Made by a program: the position numbers and the translations under genes. The notes under the pieces were generated by a model that saw nothing but the letters and a program-made list of their open reading frames with translations, searched no databases and was not told the DNA's origin. A stretch of 55,176 bases of DNA. Origin: RUG13409 sp045616985 (GTDB lineage: Bacteria; Bacillota; Clostridia; Peptostreptococcales; Anaerovoracaceae). This document shows, one piece after another, positions 32,386-41,374 of this stretch; within the stretch, counting starts at the first letter, position 1, and every line of letters starts with the position of its first letter. Where the stretch lies: NCBI GenBank assembly GCA_045616985.1, contig JAZLHU010000019.1, forward strand, positions 1 through 55,176. The letters are read 5' to 3'.

Positions 32386-34092
32386 TTACCTTCCGGCAAG
32401 AGCAACAATGCTGAGCGGATCTGTTCCTGCGAGCATAAGTCCGCCGAGAACGATAATTGTAATTACGCAGTAGATAAGGCAAGGAAGAACATTTGTCTTG
32501 ATGATCTTACCTTCGTTTCCTGCCGTACCTGTTGTAGCGCAAGCGGATACAACGTTGTTAACGCAGATCATGTTACCGGCAGCACCACCGATAGACTGCA
32601 GAGCTACCATGATGATCGGTGAGAGACCAACTTCCAGTGCTGTTGTGTACTGGAGTGAGCTGAACAGTGTATTGGATACTGTGTTGGAACCGGACATGTA
32701 AGCACCGAGAACACCGATGATCGGGCAGATGATTACGTATGCCTGCTTGAAGAGGTTAGCAAGTGCCTGTGCGATAGAGAGAAGCATTGATGTTGAAATA
32801 GCAGCATCAGCGCCGCCTGTGTAACGGTAAATCTCTGTAAGTGCGCAGCCGAAGATGATGGCAATGAATGCACCAACGATCTGCTTGCATGTATCTGTAA
32901 ATGCGGACTTGATCTTTTCGCCCGGCATCTTATGAATAGCAAATGTTACTAAGCAGATGAGAACGAACGGGATAAGTCCCGGGCACCAGCCCCACTGCCA
33001 TGAGAAGTTTGCACCTTCAACGCCAAGGATGTTTGCAATGCTGATTGTGAATGCAGAACCCTTAAGCCAGTTGCAGTATGTAGCGAACTTGGAAGCACCG
33101 ATTCTTGTGATTACAAGAACAGCCGCGATGAGAATGTACGGAACCCATGCAAGTCCAAGGCTCATGCCGTTATCAACGTCAGCAGCAACCTTTACTGTGG
33201 ACTTCCAGGAGGTATCCCACTTATCCTGAGATTCGAAATCCCATGGTTCGCCCTTCGGGCACATGATTCCCTTCTTTGCCATGAACAGAACAACAAACAG
33301 AGTGATGATTGCACCAAGAAGGGATGCAATGTCAGGTCCGATCGTCCATGCAATGAGGAGATAGAAAATATCAAAGATTACGGAAACGGAAAGGCAGAAC
33401 GGAAGAGCTGCGAAAGCATCCTTTCCGGACTTGTTCTTTCCGAAGAGCTTGCACATTACGAATACACCGATGAATACGATGAAAAGGCAAGCCGTTGCGT
33501 GACCTAATGATGTCCACTTTGCAAGTTCAGCAGCAACTTCCGGCTGTGTAATTTCTTCAAGTCCCTTGATTTCCTTTACACCGGAAAGAATTGTGCTTGC
33601 AGCCGTATTTGTAGGTGTACCTACAGCACCGAAGGATACAGGTACGGAGTTGTAGATAAGAGCTACGATAGCAGCGCAGAGCGGCGGGAAGCCTACAGAG
33701 ATAAGAAGCGGAGCAGCAAGTGCAGCCGGTGTTCCGAATCCTGCAGCACCTTCGATGAATGCACCGAAGATGAATCCGATGATTACAACCTGTACTCGAC
33801 GGTCCGGGTTGATGCTCTTAAACATGGACTGAATTGTGGATACAGCACCTGACTGCTTAAGAGTGTTCATAACGAGAATAGCACCAAATACGATTACCAG
33901 TGTTCCGATGGAACCGAGGGCACCGGAGATGGAGCGAGCTGCAACCTGTACAAATGGCTGCTTCCAAACGAGCAATGCTACGATGCATGTAAGAAGCCAA
34001 GTGATAGGAAGAGCTTTCTTTGCTCCCATGTTGAATGCGATCATAAGTACGATGCAGACAATCAGAGGGAGAGCAGCAATAATTGCGTTCAT
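32386..34092 (-). CDS. lctP: L-lactate permease (LctP family)
   Basis: 568 aa with about 13-14 membrane helices. LctP transports lactate or glycolate with protons. Conserved segments: FGAFIEGAAGFGTPAALAAP near residue 105-125, YNSVPVSFGAVGTPT near 150, and C-terminal GVLGAYMSGSNTVSNTLFSSLQ and GNMICVNNVVSACATTG. GGAGG precedes the ATG. It lies downstream of the FAD-linked oxidase with a 77-bp gap that holds a strong stem-loop, and is closed by a terminator. It forms the second lactate module in this window. Confidence 0.95.
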   Translation of the reverse strand: MNAIIAALPLIVCIVLMIAFNMGAKKALPITWLLTCIVALLVWKQPFVQVAARSISGALGSIGTLVIVFGAILVMNTLKQSGAVSTIQSMFKSINPDRRVQVVIIGFIFGAFIEGAAGFGTPAALAAPLLISVGFPPLCAAIVALIYNSVPVSFGAVGTPTNTAASTILSGVKEIKGLEEITQPEVAAELAKWTSLGHATACLFIVFIGVFVMCKLFGKNKSGKDAFAALPFCLSVSVIFDIFYLLIAWTIGPDIASLLGAIITLFVVLFMAKKGIMCPKGEPWDFESQDKWDTSWKSTVKVAADVDNGMSLGLAWVPYILIAAVLVITRIGASKFATYCNWLKGSAFTISIANILGVEGANFSWQWGWCPGLIPFVLICLVTFAIHKMPGEKIKSAFTDTCKQIVGAFIAIIFGCALTEIYRYTGGADAAISTSMLLSIAQALANLFKQAYVIICPIIGVLGAYMSGSNTVSNTLFSSLQYTTALEVGLSPIIMVALQSIGGAAGNMICVNNVVSACATTGTAGNEGKIIKTNVLPCLIYCVITIIVLGGLMLAGTDPLSIVALAGR

Positions 34093-34129
34093 AAAAAACC
34101 TCCAAAAATAAATATAACTTATTATTCCG

Positions 34130-34155
34130 CCCCGGCCGCATTTATGCAGCCGGGG
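34130..34155 (-). promoter_or_regulatory. Intercistronic stem-loop between oxidase and lactate permease
   Basis: CCCCGGCTGCAT pairs with ATGCGGCCGGGG (12 bp including one G-T) around a 2-nt loop, without a following T-run. Such structures act as mRNA stabilisers or processing sites and may set different levels of the two proteins (inference). Confidence 0.65.
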
Positions 34156-34169
34156 AAATTAAAACCTGA

Positions 34170-35582
34170 TTAGTAGCAAACCTTACCCGGATTAAGGATT
34201 TCGTTCGGGTCGAATGCAAGCTTTACTCTGTGCATAAGATCGATGAATTCCTGACCTTCTTCTCTCTTGAGGTACGGAACCTTGGCAAAGCCGATTCCGT
34301 GTTCGCCGGAAATAGCTCCGCCCATCTGCTTGGCGCCGTCATAAAGATCATAGAATACAAGCTTAGCTGTTTCCATGAATTTATCTTCCGGCATATCATC
34401 CTTGCAGAGGTAGATATGAAGGTTACCGTCACCGGCATGGCCGAAGCACGGAAGTCTCATTCCGAACTTTTCGGATGTAGCCGTGATGAGCTTAAGGAAG
34501 TCTGCGATATGCGATCTTGGAACTACTACGTCACATTCGTCCATCATTGATGTGGAAGCCTGGATAGCTTCGAGGAATGCAGAGCGTGTTCCCCATGTAG
34601 CCTTATGACGATCAGGGCTGTCAACGAGAACTATCTTATTTTCTACCGCACCGTTTTCGCAACAGTATTCGATAACCTTTTCGATTTCGCCGAGAACGAG
34701 ATCTTCATCAGAGCCGTCATATGTAAGAAGCAGGTATGCAGGGAAGCTGCTGTCAGGGAAGCCTTTTTCAAGATACTTCTGAGCATTGTCGATGCATTCC
34801 TTGGAGCAATACTCCATTGCCGTAGGTGCTGTTTCAAATGTTACAAGCTTTGGTACCATTTCCATTGCCGTGTCTATATCGTTGAATGGTACAAGCAGAG
34901 AAATCGTAACCTTAGGAAGCGGAAGAACCTTTACAATAATTTCCGTAACTACTGCAAGTGTTCCTTCGGAACCGACAATGAGATCCTTGAAGGAATAACC
35001 GGAGGAGTTCTTAACCATCTTTCCGCCGAAGTTCATAACCTGTCCATCAGGAAGAACGCACGTTACTCCGCGAACGGACTCTCTCGTGCATCCGTACTTA
35101 ACAGCTCTCATACCGCCGGCATTCGTTACAACGTTTCCGCCGACTGTAGACGTTTTGCTGCCCGGGTCCGGACAATAGAGGTAACCATTCTGTTCTGCGT
35201 ATGCAACGCAGTCCTGATATAAAAGACCGGGCTGAACGGTCATCGTAAGGTTATCCTTGTCGAGCTCAAGAACCTTATTCATGAGTGTCGTGTCGATCAT
35301 AACGCAATCCATAAGAGGCATAGCGCCACCTACGAGCCCCGTACCTGCAGCTCTGACAACAACAGGAATAAGGTTATCATTGCAATACTTCATGATCTTG
35401 GATACTTCTTCTGTAGAGAGAACACGCAGAACGGCATCGGGGAATTTTTCCTCAACGCCTACGCAGTCGATCTCATCGTGACTGTAATCAGGATTGATCT
35501 GATCTCCCACGAGAACTCTCTTCGGGTCAAGGACACTCTTGAAGAACTCAAGGTCCTTTTCGTCCATTTTCTTGTAAGCCAT
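34170..35582 (-). CDS. FAD-linked oxidase, GlcD/D-lactate dehydrogenase family
   Basis: 470 aa. The N-terminal PCMH-type FAD-binding domain includes PVVVRAAGTGLVGGAMPL and DPGSKTSTVGGNVVTNAGGMRAVKYG. The C-terminal FAD-oxidase domain has LPCFGHAGDGNLHIYLC, GGAISGEHGIGF and a final FDPNEILNPGKV. The family oxidises D-lactate or glycolate; in some anaerobes a relative forms an electron-confurcating complex with EtfAB. No etf genes are in the window. AGGAGG precedes the ATG. It is the first gene of the lactate permease operon, and a good sigma-A-type promoter lies upstream. Confidence 0.93.
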   Translation of the reverse strand: MAYKKMDEKDLEFFKSVLDPKRVLVGDQINPDYSHDEIDCVGVEEKFPDAVLRVLSTEEVSKIMKYCNDNLIPVVVRAAGTGLVGGAMPLMDCVMIDTTLMNKVLELDKDNLTMTVQPGLLYQDCVAYAEQNGYLYCPDPGSKTSTVGGNVVTNAGGMRAVKYGCTRESVRGVTCVLPDGQVMNFGGKMVKNSSGYSFKDLIVGSEGTLAVVTEIIVKVLPLPKVTISLLVPFNDIDTAMEMVPKLVTFETAPTAMEYCSKECIDNAQKYLEKGFPDSSFPAYLLLTYDGSDEDLVLGEIEKVIEYCCENGAVENKIVLVDSPDRHKATWGTRSAFLEAIQASTSMMDECDVVVPRSHIADFLKLITATSEKFGMRLPCFGHAGDGNLHIYLCKDDMPEDKFMETAKLVFYDLYDGAKQMGGAISGEHGIGFAKVPYLKREEGQEFIDLMHRVKLAFDPNEILNPGKVCY

Positions 35583-35629
35583 TTTTTCCTCCTAAAATAT
35601 ATACGTATATATAATATCGATACAACTTT

Positions 35630-35658
35630 ATTGTAATGATTTTGTAACAAATAATCAA
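35630..35658 (-). promoter_or_regulatory. Promoter of the oxidase-lactate permease operon
   Basis: Minus strand TTGATT (complement of 35653-35658), 17-bp spacer, TACAAT (complement of 35630-35635). The spacer and flanks are AT-rich, with a small palindrome-like TTGTTACAA that could be an operator. Confidence 0.7.
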
Positions 35659-35701
35659 TAAAAGTTATTTTTTTATCAAGTTTTGACAATAAAACAACAA
35701 A

Positions 35702-35729
35702 AGCCCCGCTTCTTTTCCGAAGCGGGGCT
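35702..35729 (-). terminator. Intrinsic terminator of the EF-G-like gene
   Basis: AGCCCCGCTTC pairs perfectly with GAAGCGGGGCT (11 bp) and is followed on the minus strand by TTTTGTTGTT. Confidence 0.88.
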
Positions 35730-35747
35730 GAAGATTTACAATTTTTT

Positions 35748-37673
35748 CTATTTATCTGCTTCCTGTTCAGCCTTGTAAGCTGCAATCACCTTTTCGGCAA
35801 TCATCCCCGGAAGCTCTGCATAGTGGTCGAACTGCATCGTGAAGGCTCCTCTTGCCTGTGTCATGGCACGAAGGGAAATGGCGTAGTCGAATACTTCTCC
35901 CTGAGGAACCTCTGCATGAAGTGTCTGTCCGCCGCCGATAACAGGATCCATACCGAGAACGATACCGCGCCTGTTCGGAAGATCTCCCATAACAGCTCCG
36001 ACGTAATCATCGGGAACGGTGATGTCAAGCTTCATAACAGGCTCAAGAAGTACAGGCTTTGCTTCGGGAATACCCTTGTTGAAAGCAAGTCTTGCGGCCG
36101 CCTTGAAGGAGGCTTCATCGGAATCAACAGGGTGATATGAACCATAGTAAAGCTCCGCTCTGATGTTCTGGCACTTGCATCCTGCAAGAGGTCCTTTTTC
36201 CATGCATTCTCTGAGTCCTTTTTCAACTGCGGGAATGAAGTTTCTCGGAACTGCTCCGCCGACAACGGAATCAACAAATTCAAACTCCTCTTCGGATCTG
36301 GAGAACTTGATGTAAACATCACCATACTGACCGGAACCGCCGTTCTGCTTTTTATGCTTACCCTGAACATCGGAATTGCCCTTGATCGTTTCTCTGTATG
36401 CAACCTTCTGCGGTAGAGCAACAACTTCTACGCCGCTCTTCTCCTTGAGCTTAGCCATGATAATGTTAGCCTGAATATCTCCCTGCGTTCCGAGAAGTGA
36501 CTGGCGTGTTTCGTTATTTCTTTCATATACGAAGGATGGGTCTTCATCGCGAAGCTTTCTGATACCTGATGATACCTTATCTTCGTCTGCCTTGGACTTC
36601 GGTTCAATAGCCGTATAAAGTGTAGGCTGCGGGAAGAGTATACCTTCAAGCTTAAGCTGCGCTGATTTCTCGCAGAGTGTATCTCCCGTTGCTGTTGCAG
36701 CAAGCTTTCCTAAAGCAACTATATCACCAAATGAAGCCTTCGGGCACTCAGATGTTGACTTGCCGCGGATAAAGCTGACTGCGCCAAGCTTTTCAGCCTT
36801 GTCCTGGTTTACGTTATAAAGCTCAATACCGGCGTTAACAGATCCTCTTACAACCTTTGCAAGAGAGATCTTACCGAACTGATCGGAAATTGTCTTGAAT
36901 ACGAAAAGCACTGTCTGACCGTCACCGCACTTGACAGGATCACCATCAACTACCTTGTATTCGTGTGTTTCCGCAAGTGGTACATATTTAATAAATGAAT
37001 CAAGAACTTCCTTTACGCCGTCGCCCTTGATTGCCGAGCAAACAAGAACAGGTGTAATACCGCAGGACGCGATGCCGCCCATAAGTCCTCTGTTAAATTC
37101 CTCTTCTGTAAATTCCTCACCGCCGAAGAATTTTTCCATAAGCTCTTCGTCGTTTTCTGCAATTGCTTCGTTAAGAGCATCCCTGTCGGTAAGAGCAACT
37201 ACGGACGTACCGAACTTTGCCTTAAGATCCGCAATAACCTGATCCACGTTCACGTTGTCCTTATCCGTCTTGTTAAGAACAAAAAATCTCGGGACATTGA
37301 ACTGTTTACAGGAAGCCCATGCCTTTTCCGTACCAACCTGGATACCGGAGGAAGCATCTACAAATATTGCAGCCGCTTCAACTGCTTTTAAAGCGGAGTT
37401 GACTTCACCAACGAAATCGAAGAAGCCCGGGGTATCAATAAAGTTCAGCTTTACCTTGTTGTACTCAACAGGTACCAGTGTTGCGGAAATGGAGTATCCT
37501 TTTTCAATCTCCATTTTGTCAAAGTCGGATACTGTGTTTCCGTCTTCGACCTTTCCGAGTCTGTTGATTGCTCCGGTTGCAAGAAGTGCTGCTTCAAGGA
37601 AAGTTGTCTTACCTGTGCTGCCGTGTCCTACAAGAGCGATATTTCTGATCGTTTCGCTTGTATAGCCTTTCAT
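35748..37673 (-). CDS. Elongation factor G-like GTPase (EF-G paralogue)
   Basis: 641 aa, shorter than canonical EF-G (about 690). G1 is GHGSTGKTT, G3 DTPGFFDFVGE and G4 NKTD, while canonical EF-G has NKMD. Domain II and the ribosome-binding domains IV-V follow, with KKQNGGSGQYGDVYIKF and KKGPLAGCKCQN-like segments (here MEKGPLAGCKCQN). This matches the EF-G2/'elongation factor G-like' group, whose role varies (translocation back-up, ribosome recycling or stress) and is not settled. GGAGG precedes the ATG. It is monocistronic, with its own terminator. Confidence 0.9.
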   Translation of the reverse strand: MKGYTSETIRNIALVGHGSTGKTTFLEAALLATGAINRLGKVEDGNTVSDFDKMEIEKGYSISATLVPVEYNKVKLNFIDTPGFFDFVGEVNSALKAVEAAAIFVDASSGIQVGTEKAWASCKQFNVPRFFVLNKTDKDNVNVDQVIADLKAKFGTSVVALTDRDALNEAIAENDEELMEKFFGGEEFTEEEFNRGLMGGIASCGITPVLVCSAIKGDGVKEVLDSFIKYVPLAETHEYKVVDGDPVKCGDGQTVLFVFKTISDQFGKISLAKVVRGSVNAGIELYNVNQDKAEKLGAVSFIRGKSTSECPKASFGDIVALGKLAATATGDTLCEKSAQLKLEGILFPQPTLYTAIEPKSKADEDKVSSGIRKLRDEDPSFVYERNNETRQSLLGTQGDIQANIIMAKLKEKSGVEVVALPQKVAYRETIKGNSDVQGKHKKQNGGSGQYGDVYIKFSRSEEEFEFVDSVVGGAVPRNFIPAVEKGLRECMEKGPLAGCKCQNIRAELYYGSYHPVDSDEASFKAAARLAFNKGIPEAKPVLLEPVMKLDITVPDDYVGAVMGDLPNRRGIVLGMDPVIGGGQTLHAEVPQGEVFDYAISLRAMTQARGAFTMQFDHYAELPGMIAEKVIAAYKAEQEADK

Positions 37674-37756
37674 AAAGTGAAATCCTCCTATGTCTTGATC
37701 TCTGTCGATTTTTAACCAGCTCTATAAGTATATCATAAGCTTTGACCTATTAAAAT

Positions 37757-37780
37757 GCTGATTTTTCATTAAAAATCAGC
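37757..37780 (-). terminator. Terminator overlapping the asnS stop codon
   Basis: GCTGATTTTT, a 4-nt loop, AAAAATCAGC. The asnS stop lies within the hairpin; ATTTTAATAGG follows on the minus strand. Confidence 0.65.
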
Positions 37781-39169
37781 GGTTCTCGGAGTTCTCGGGA
37801 ACGGAAGAACGTCTCTTATGTTGTCCACGCCTGTCAGATACATAATCATTCTTTCAAATCCGAGACCGAACCCGGCATGCTTTACACCGCCGTATTTTCT
37901 AAGCTCAAGGTACCACCAGTAATTTGCCTCATCCATGCCGAGCCTGTTGATCTTTTCCTTAAGCACATCATAACGTTCCTCCCTTTGAGACCCGCCTACG
38001 ATTTCGCCGATTCCCGGAACCAGAAGGTCGCAGGCCGCAACCGTTTTTCCGTCTTCGTTTTCTCTCATGTAGAAAGCCTTTATTGCCGACGGATAGTTGA
38101 TGAGAAATACGGGCTTTTTGTAAACATCCTCCGTGATATATCTTTCGTGTTCGGACTGAAGATCCATGCCCCAGCCCGTAACCTTGTATTCAAATTTTTT
38201 GCCGTTTGCCTGCGCGTCTTCAAGAATTTCAATAGCTTTTGTGTACTCAAGACGGACAAAGTCGCTGCTTACTACATTGTGAAGTCTTGCAAGGATGTCC
38301 TTATCGACAAAGCTGTTGAAGAATTCCATTTCCGCAGGGCAGCTTTCAAGAACATAATTGATGATGTATTTAACCATCTCTTCAATAAGGTCCATATCGT
38401 CCTGAAGATCCGCAAATGCAATTTCGGGCTCTATCATCCAGAACTCGGAAGCATGTCTTGTTGTGTTGGAGTTTTCTGCCCTGAATGTCGGGCCGAACGT
38501 ATATGTATTCTTGAATGCAAGAGCAAAAATTTCCGCTTCAAGCTGTCCCGATACGGTAAGACTTGCTGATTTACCAAAGAAATCCCTATCGAAATCCACA
38601 GTGCCTTCCTTTGTCTTCGGAACATTATCAAGATTAAGAGTAGTTACCCTGAACATCTCACCTGCACCCTCTGCATCGGAGCATGTGATAAGCGGAGGAT
38701 GTGCATAGATAAAGCCCTTCTCCTGGAAGAACTTATGGATCGCATATGCCGCAACAGAACGAACCCTGAAAACTGCGGAAAACTTGTTTGTTCTCGGACG
38801 CAGATGCTGCTGAGTTCTTAAAAACTCCATGGTGTGGCGCTTGTTCTGGATAGGATAATCAACATCGGAAGGAGCCTCGACCTTGATTTCCTTTGCCTTG
38901 ATCTCAAACGGCTGCTTTGCCTCGGGAGTAAGAACCAGAGTTCCCTTTACGCTTAAAGCTGTTGCAAGGGGAAGCTTTGATACTTCTTCAAAGTTTGAAA
39001 CAGCCTCTTCTTCGTATACAATCTGAACGGACTTAAAATATGTTCCGTCATTAAGGTCAATAAAACCAAATTTGTTGGATCCTCTGTTGTTTCTGATCCA
39101 GCCTTCCACTTCTATTTCTCCTGCGTACTTTGCAGGGTCTTTAAATACTTCTCTTAAATCAATAATCAT
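37769..39169 (-). CDS. asnS: Asparaginyl-tRNA synthetase
   Basis: 466 aa from the ATG at 39169, with GAGG 9 nt upstream; an in-frame TTG three codons earlier is less likely. Class IIb synthetase: N-terminal OB-fold anticodon domain (EVEGWIRNNRGSNKFGFIDLNDG), motif 2 (FRAENSNTTRHASEFWMIEPE) and motif 3 (HAGFGLGFERMIMYLTG). EFWMIEPE and the Asn-type active site distinguish it from AspRS. It stands alone, between the EF-G paralogue and the SPFH gene. Confidence 0.96.
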   Translation of the reverse strand: MIIDLREVFKDPAKYAGEIEVEGWIRNNRGSNKFGFIDLNDGTYFKSVQIVYEEEAVSNFEEVSKLPLATALSVKGTLVLTPEAKQPFEIKAKEIKVEAPSDVDYPIQNKRHTMEFLRTQQHLRPRTNKFSAVFRVRSVAAYAIHKFFQEKGFIYAHPPLITCSDAEGAGEMFRVTTLNLDNVPKTKEGTVDFDRDFFGKSASLTVSGQLEAEIFALAFKNTYTFGPTFRAENSNTTRHASEFWMIEPEIAFADLQDDMDLIEEMVKYIINYVLESCPAEMEFFNSFVDKDILARLHNVVSSDFVRLEYTKAIEILEDAQANGKKFEYKVTGWGMDLQSEHERYITEDVYKKPVFLINYPSAIKAFYMRENEDGKTVAACDLLVPGIGEIVGGSQREERYDVLKEKINRLGMDEANYWWYLELRKYGGVKHAGFGLGFERMIMYLTGVDNIRDVLPFPRTPRTADF

Positions 39170-39246
39170 TTTAATCAACCTCTACTGATTTTATTATGTC
39201 ATACAGTATAGAATAGCACACTTTCCTTGAAAAACCAACAAAAAAA

Positions 39247-39272
39247 TGCCCTCCCGCTCAGGCAGAAGGACA
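39247..39272 (-). terminator. Terminator of the YdjGHI-like operon
   Basis: Minus strand TGTCCTTC and GGGAGGGCA arms around a 9-nt loop (G-U pairs present), followed by TTTTTTTG. Confidence 0.8.
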
Positions 39273-39288
39273 TTTTTGTCAGATTTTT

Positions 39289-40398
39289 CTACTTTCTCGG
39301 AGTGCCGCAATTTGTGCAGAATTTCCCGCCGTGATTTTCTGCTCCGCATTCTCCGCAGAACCACTTATCATCAGCAGAAGCATTCTGCTGTCCTGCCATC
39401 TGATAAAGACCCTGAACATTGATATTTCCGGCATTCTGAGCCATTCCCATTCCCATGAAAGCGCCTACTGCTCCGTTTTGATTGTTTGCAGCATCAACCA
39501 TAGCCTGACCGGTCTGACCAACCATGTAGGCAGCAGCCTTTGCAGGATCGGTAAATGCAGCGTTTCTCTGCATGCCCTTAAGCATCTTTTCATCTTCTTC
39601 GTCTGCAACGATAGAGGATACGCCGCAGGATACGATTTCAATACCGCGAAGATCCTTCCACTTTGCAGAAAGCTCTGCGTTCATTGCATCGGCAAGTTCT
39701 GTTGCATGTGCAGGAAGAGAACTGTATCTGATTCCCTGTTCGGATATTCTTGCAAATGCAGGCATAAGAGCTGTCATAAATTCAGACTTCATCTGATTGT
39801 CAAGCTCTTCTCTGCTGTACGTGCCTGCAATATTTCCGCAAATATTCGTATAGAAAAGCACCGGGTTGGAAAGCCTGAAGCTGTATTCTCCGAAGCACTT
39901 AACTGATACGTCAATATCAATTCCGGCTCTCTCATCAACAACCCTGAACGGAATAGGATTTGCCGTTCCGTACTTGTTTCCTACGATTTCCTTTGTGTTG
40001 AAATAATATACTCTCTGATCTTTTGGTGCTTCACCGCCAAAGGTGAAACGCTTTCCGATATTAGCAAATACTTCCTTGATGTTATCCATCAGCTTGCCGC
40101 CGTCGAAAAGGGATGGTTCTGTTGAAGCATCATAAGTAAATTCGCCCGGCTCTGCGCAGAAGTCAACAACCTTGCCCTGCTCAACAATCATCATGCACTG
40201 ACCGTCTGCAACTGCAATAACAGATCCGTTTGTAATGATGTTGTCATCTCCTTTGGTGTTGGAGGATCTGGAAGAAACCTTCTTTTTTCCCTTTGCTGCC
40301 AGAATGTCTGCAGGAAGAGCATCACAGTAAAAGTACTCCTTCCATTGATCTGCCAAAACGCCGCCTGTACCGCCTAAAGCTGCTTTAATAAGTCCCAT
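39289..40398 (-). CDS. SPFH-domain protein with C-terminal zinc ribbon (YdjI-like)
   Basis: 369 aa from the ATG at 40398, preceded by GGAGAT. The N-terminal two-thirds is an SPFH/flotillin-like domain (about 20-270; VIAVADGQCMMIVEQGKVVDF, FRVVDERAGIDIDVSVKCFGEYSF). A Gly/Ala/Met/Asn-rich linker (about 285-340) leads to a zinc ribbon, CGECGAENHGGKFCTNCG. No membrane helix is seen. In B. subtilis, YdjI works with YdjG and YdjH in the PspA-linked membrane-stress response. It is the last gene of the three-gene operon here. Confidence 0.85.
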   Translation of the reverse strand: MGLIKAALGGTGGVLADQWKEYFYCDALPADILAAKGKKKVSSRSSNTKGDDNIITNGSVIAVADGQCMMIVEQGKVVDFCAEPGEFTYDASTEPSLFDGGKLMDNIKEVFANIGKRFTFGGEAPKDQRVYYFNTKEIVGNKYGTANPIPFRVVDERAGIDIDVSVKCFGEYSFRLSNPVLFYTNICGNIAGTYSREELDNQMKSEFMTALMPAFARISEQGIRYSSLPAHATELADAMNAELSAKWKDLRGIEIVSCGVSSIVADEEDEKMLKGMQRNAAFTDPAKAAAYMVGQTGQAMVDAANNQNGAVGAFMGMGMAQNAGNINVQGLYQMAGQQNASADDKWFCGECGAENHGGKFCTNCGTPRK

Positions 40399-40459
40399 AA
40401 TTATCTCCTTTCGTATAATAACGAACAATTAAGCATATATGTGAAAAATAAATAATAAA

Positions 40460-41374
40460 CTAAAAATGTCTTCCGCCGCCACCGGAATGCATATGCCCTC
40501 CGCTGCTCATGTGTGATGAATGGAAGGAAGAGCCTCCGCTGTGAAGACCTCCGCCGCCCGAATGATTATTGTCTTGCGGCTGAGCCTTCGGCACTCTGTG
40601 TATGCTCATTGTAAGGAAGATATTTTCGGCTCTTGTAAGCTTAAATCCTCCCGGAATATCATAGGCATCTGCTCTGCTTGCATTTGCAACCGTGTGCATG
40701 CTGGCAAGCGCCTTTTTCCTCCCGACAAGACCGGCCATCAAACCTATAACAAGAGCAAAACCTAAAGTTACCGGGAATACCTCTTTTATGCCGGAAACTA
40801 TGTCCCCCTTAACAGGCTGTTCTTTATACTCACGGTATCCGCCCTCTCCGTCGTATACCTTACGATCCTCTTCGGAATGCAGACTTCCTTTTTCGTAGAG
40901 TTCATCAACATAGTCTGCATGCACCATAATTGCCCGGGCGAAATCTCCCTCAAGCATGTACGGTTCCATAGCGTCATCTATTATATTAATGGAATCGTTA
41001 TCGAAATAGTCCATCGACTTTCCGCATGCCGATGTATACCAGGACCTGACATCCGGATCAAAACAAATATATAAAATGCTTCCGCTGAAGTCATCAGAAG
41101 ATCCATAGCCGTTTTCATCATAAAAATCTTCCGCACCGGCTTCTATGTCTTTTCCCCGAGCATCAACATCCGTATAGACGACGAAGTCCATGCCGTATTT
41201 TTCAAATATCTGTTTGACCAGATCTTCCAGTATTTCTTCTTCTGCCGCAGTTAATACATCTGCATTATCCACGACCCTCGGAATGTCCGGATTATTCAGT
41301 TCAGCCGCAAAAACTCCTATAGTGCAGCAAAGAACCAGCAATATGCTCAAGGCTACCGATAAAATCTTTTTCAT
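40460..41374 (-). CDS. TPM-domain membrane protein (YdjH/YgcG-like)
   Basis: 304 aa. A cleavable-type signal peptide (residues 1 to about 23, ending VFAAE) precedes an extracytoplasmic TPM domain (about 33-180; VVDNADVLTAAEEEILEDL and GSILYICFDPDVRSWY). A single membrane helix follows (about 202-222), then a tail very rich in Gly, Ser and His. Such tails, e.g. SGGHMHSGGGG, are usual for YgcG-type proteins and may bind metal. It matches YdjH in the YdjFGHI operon. The start overlaps the previous gene's stop by ATGA. Confidence 0.88.
   Translation of the reverse strand: MKKILSVALSILLVLCCTIGVFAAELNNPDIPRVVDNADVLTAAEEEILEDLVKQIFEKYGMDFVVYTDVDARGKDIEAGAEDFYDENGYGSSDDFSGSILYICFDPDVRSWYTSACGKSMDYFDNDSINIIDDAMEPYMLEGDFARAIMVHADYVDELYEKGSLHSEEDRKVYDGEGGYREYKEQPVKGDIVSGIKEVFPVTLGFALVIGLMAGLVGRKKALASMHTVANASRADAYDIPGGFKLTRAENIFLTMSIHRVPKAQPQDNNHSGGGGLHSGGSSFHSSHMSSGGHMHSGGGGRHF

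Noticed and set aside
37877..38569. Plus-strand ORF of 230 codons opposite asnS
   Set aside because: Shadow of AsnRS; no initiation signals.
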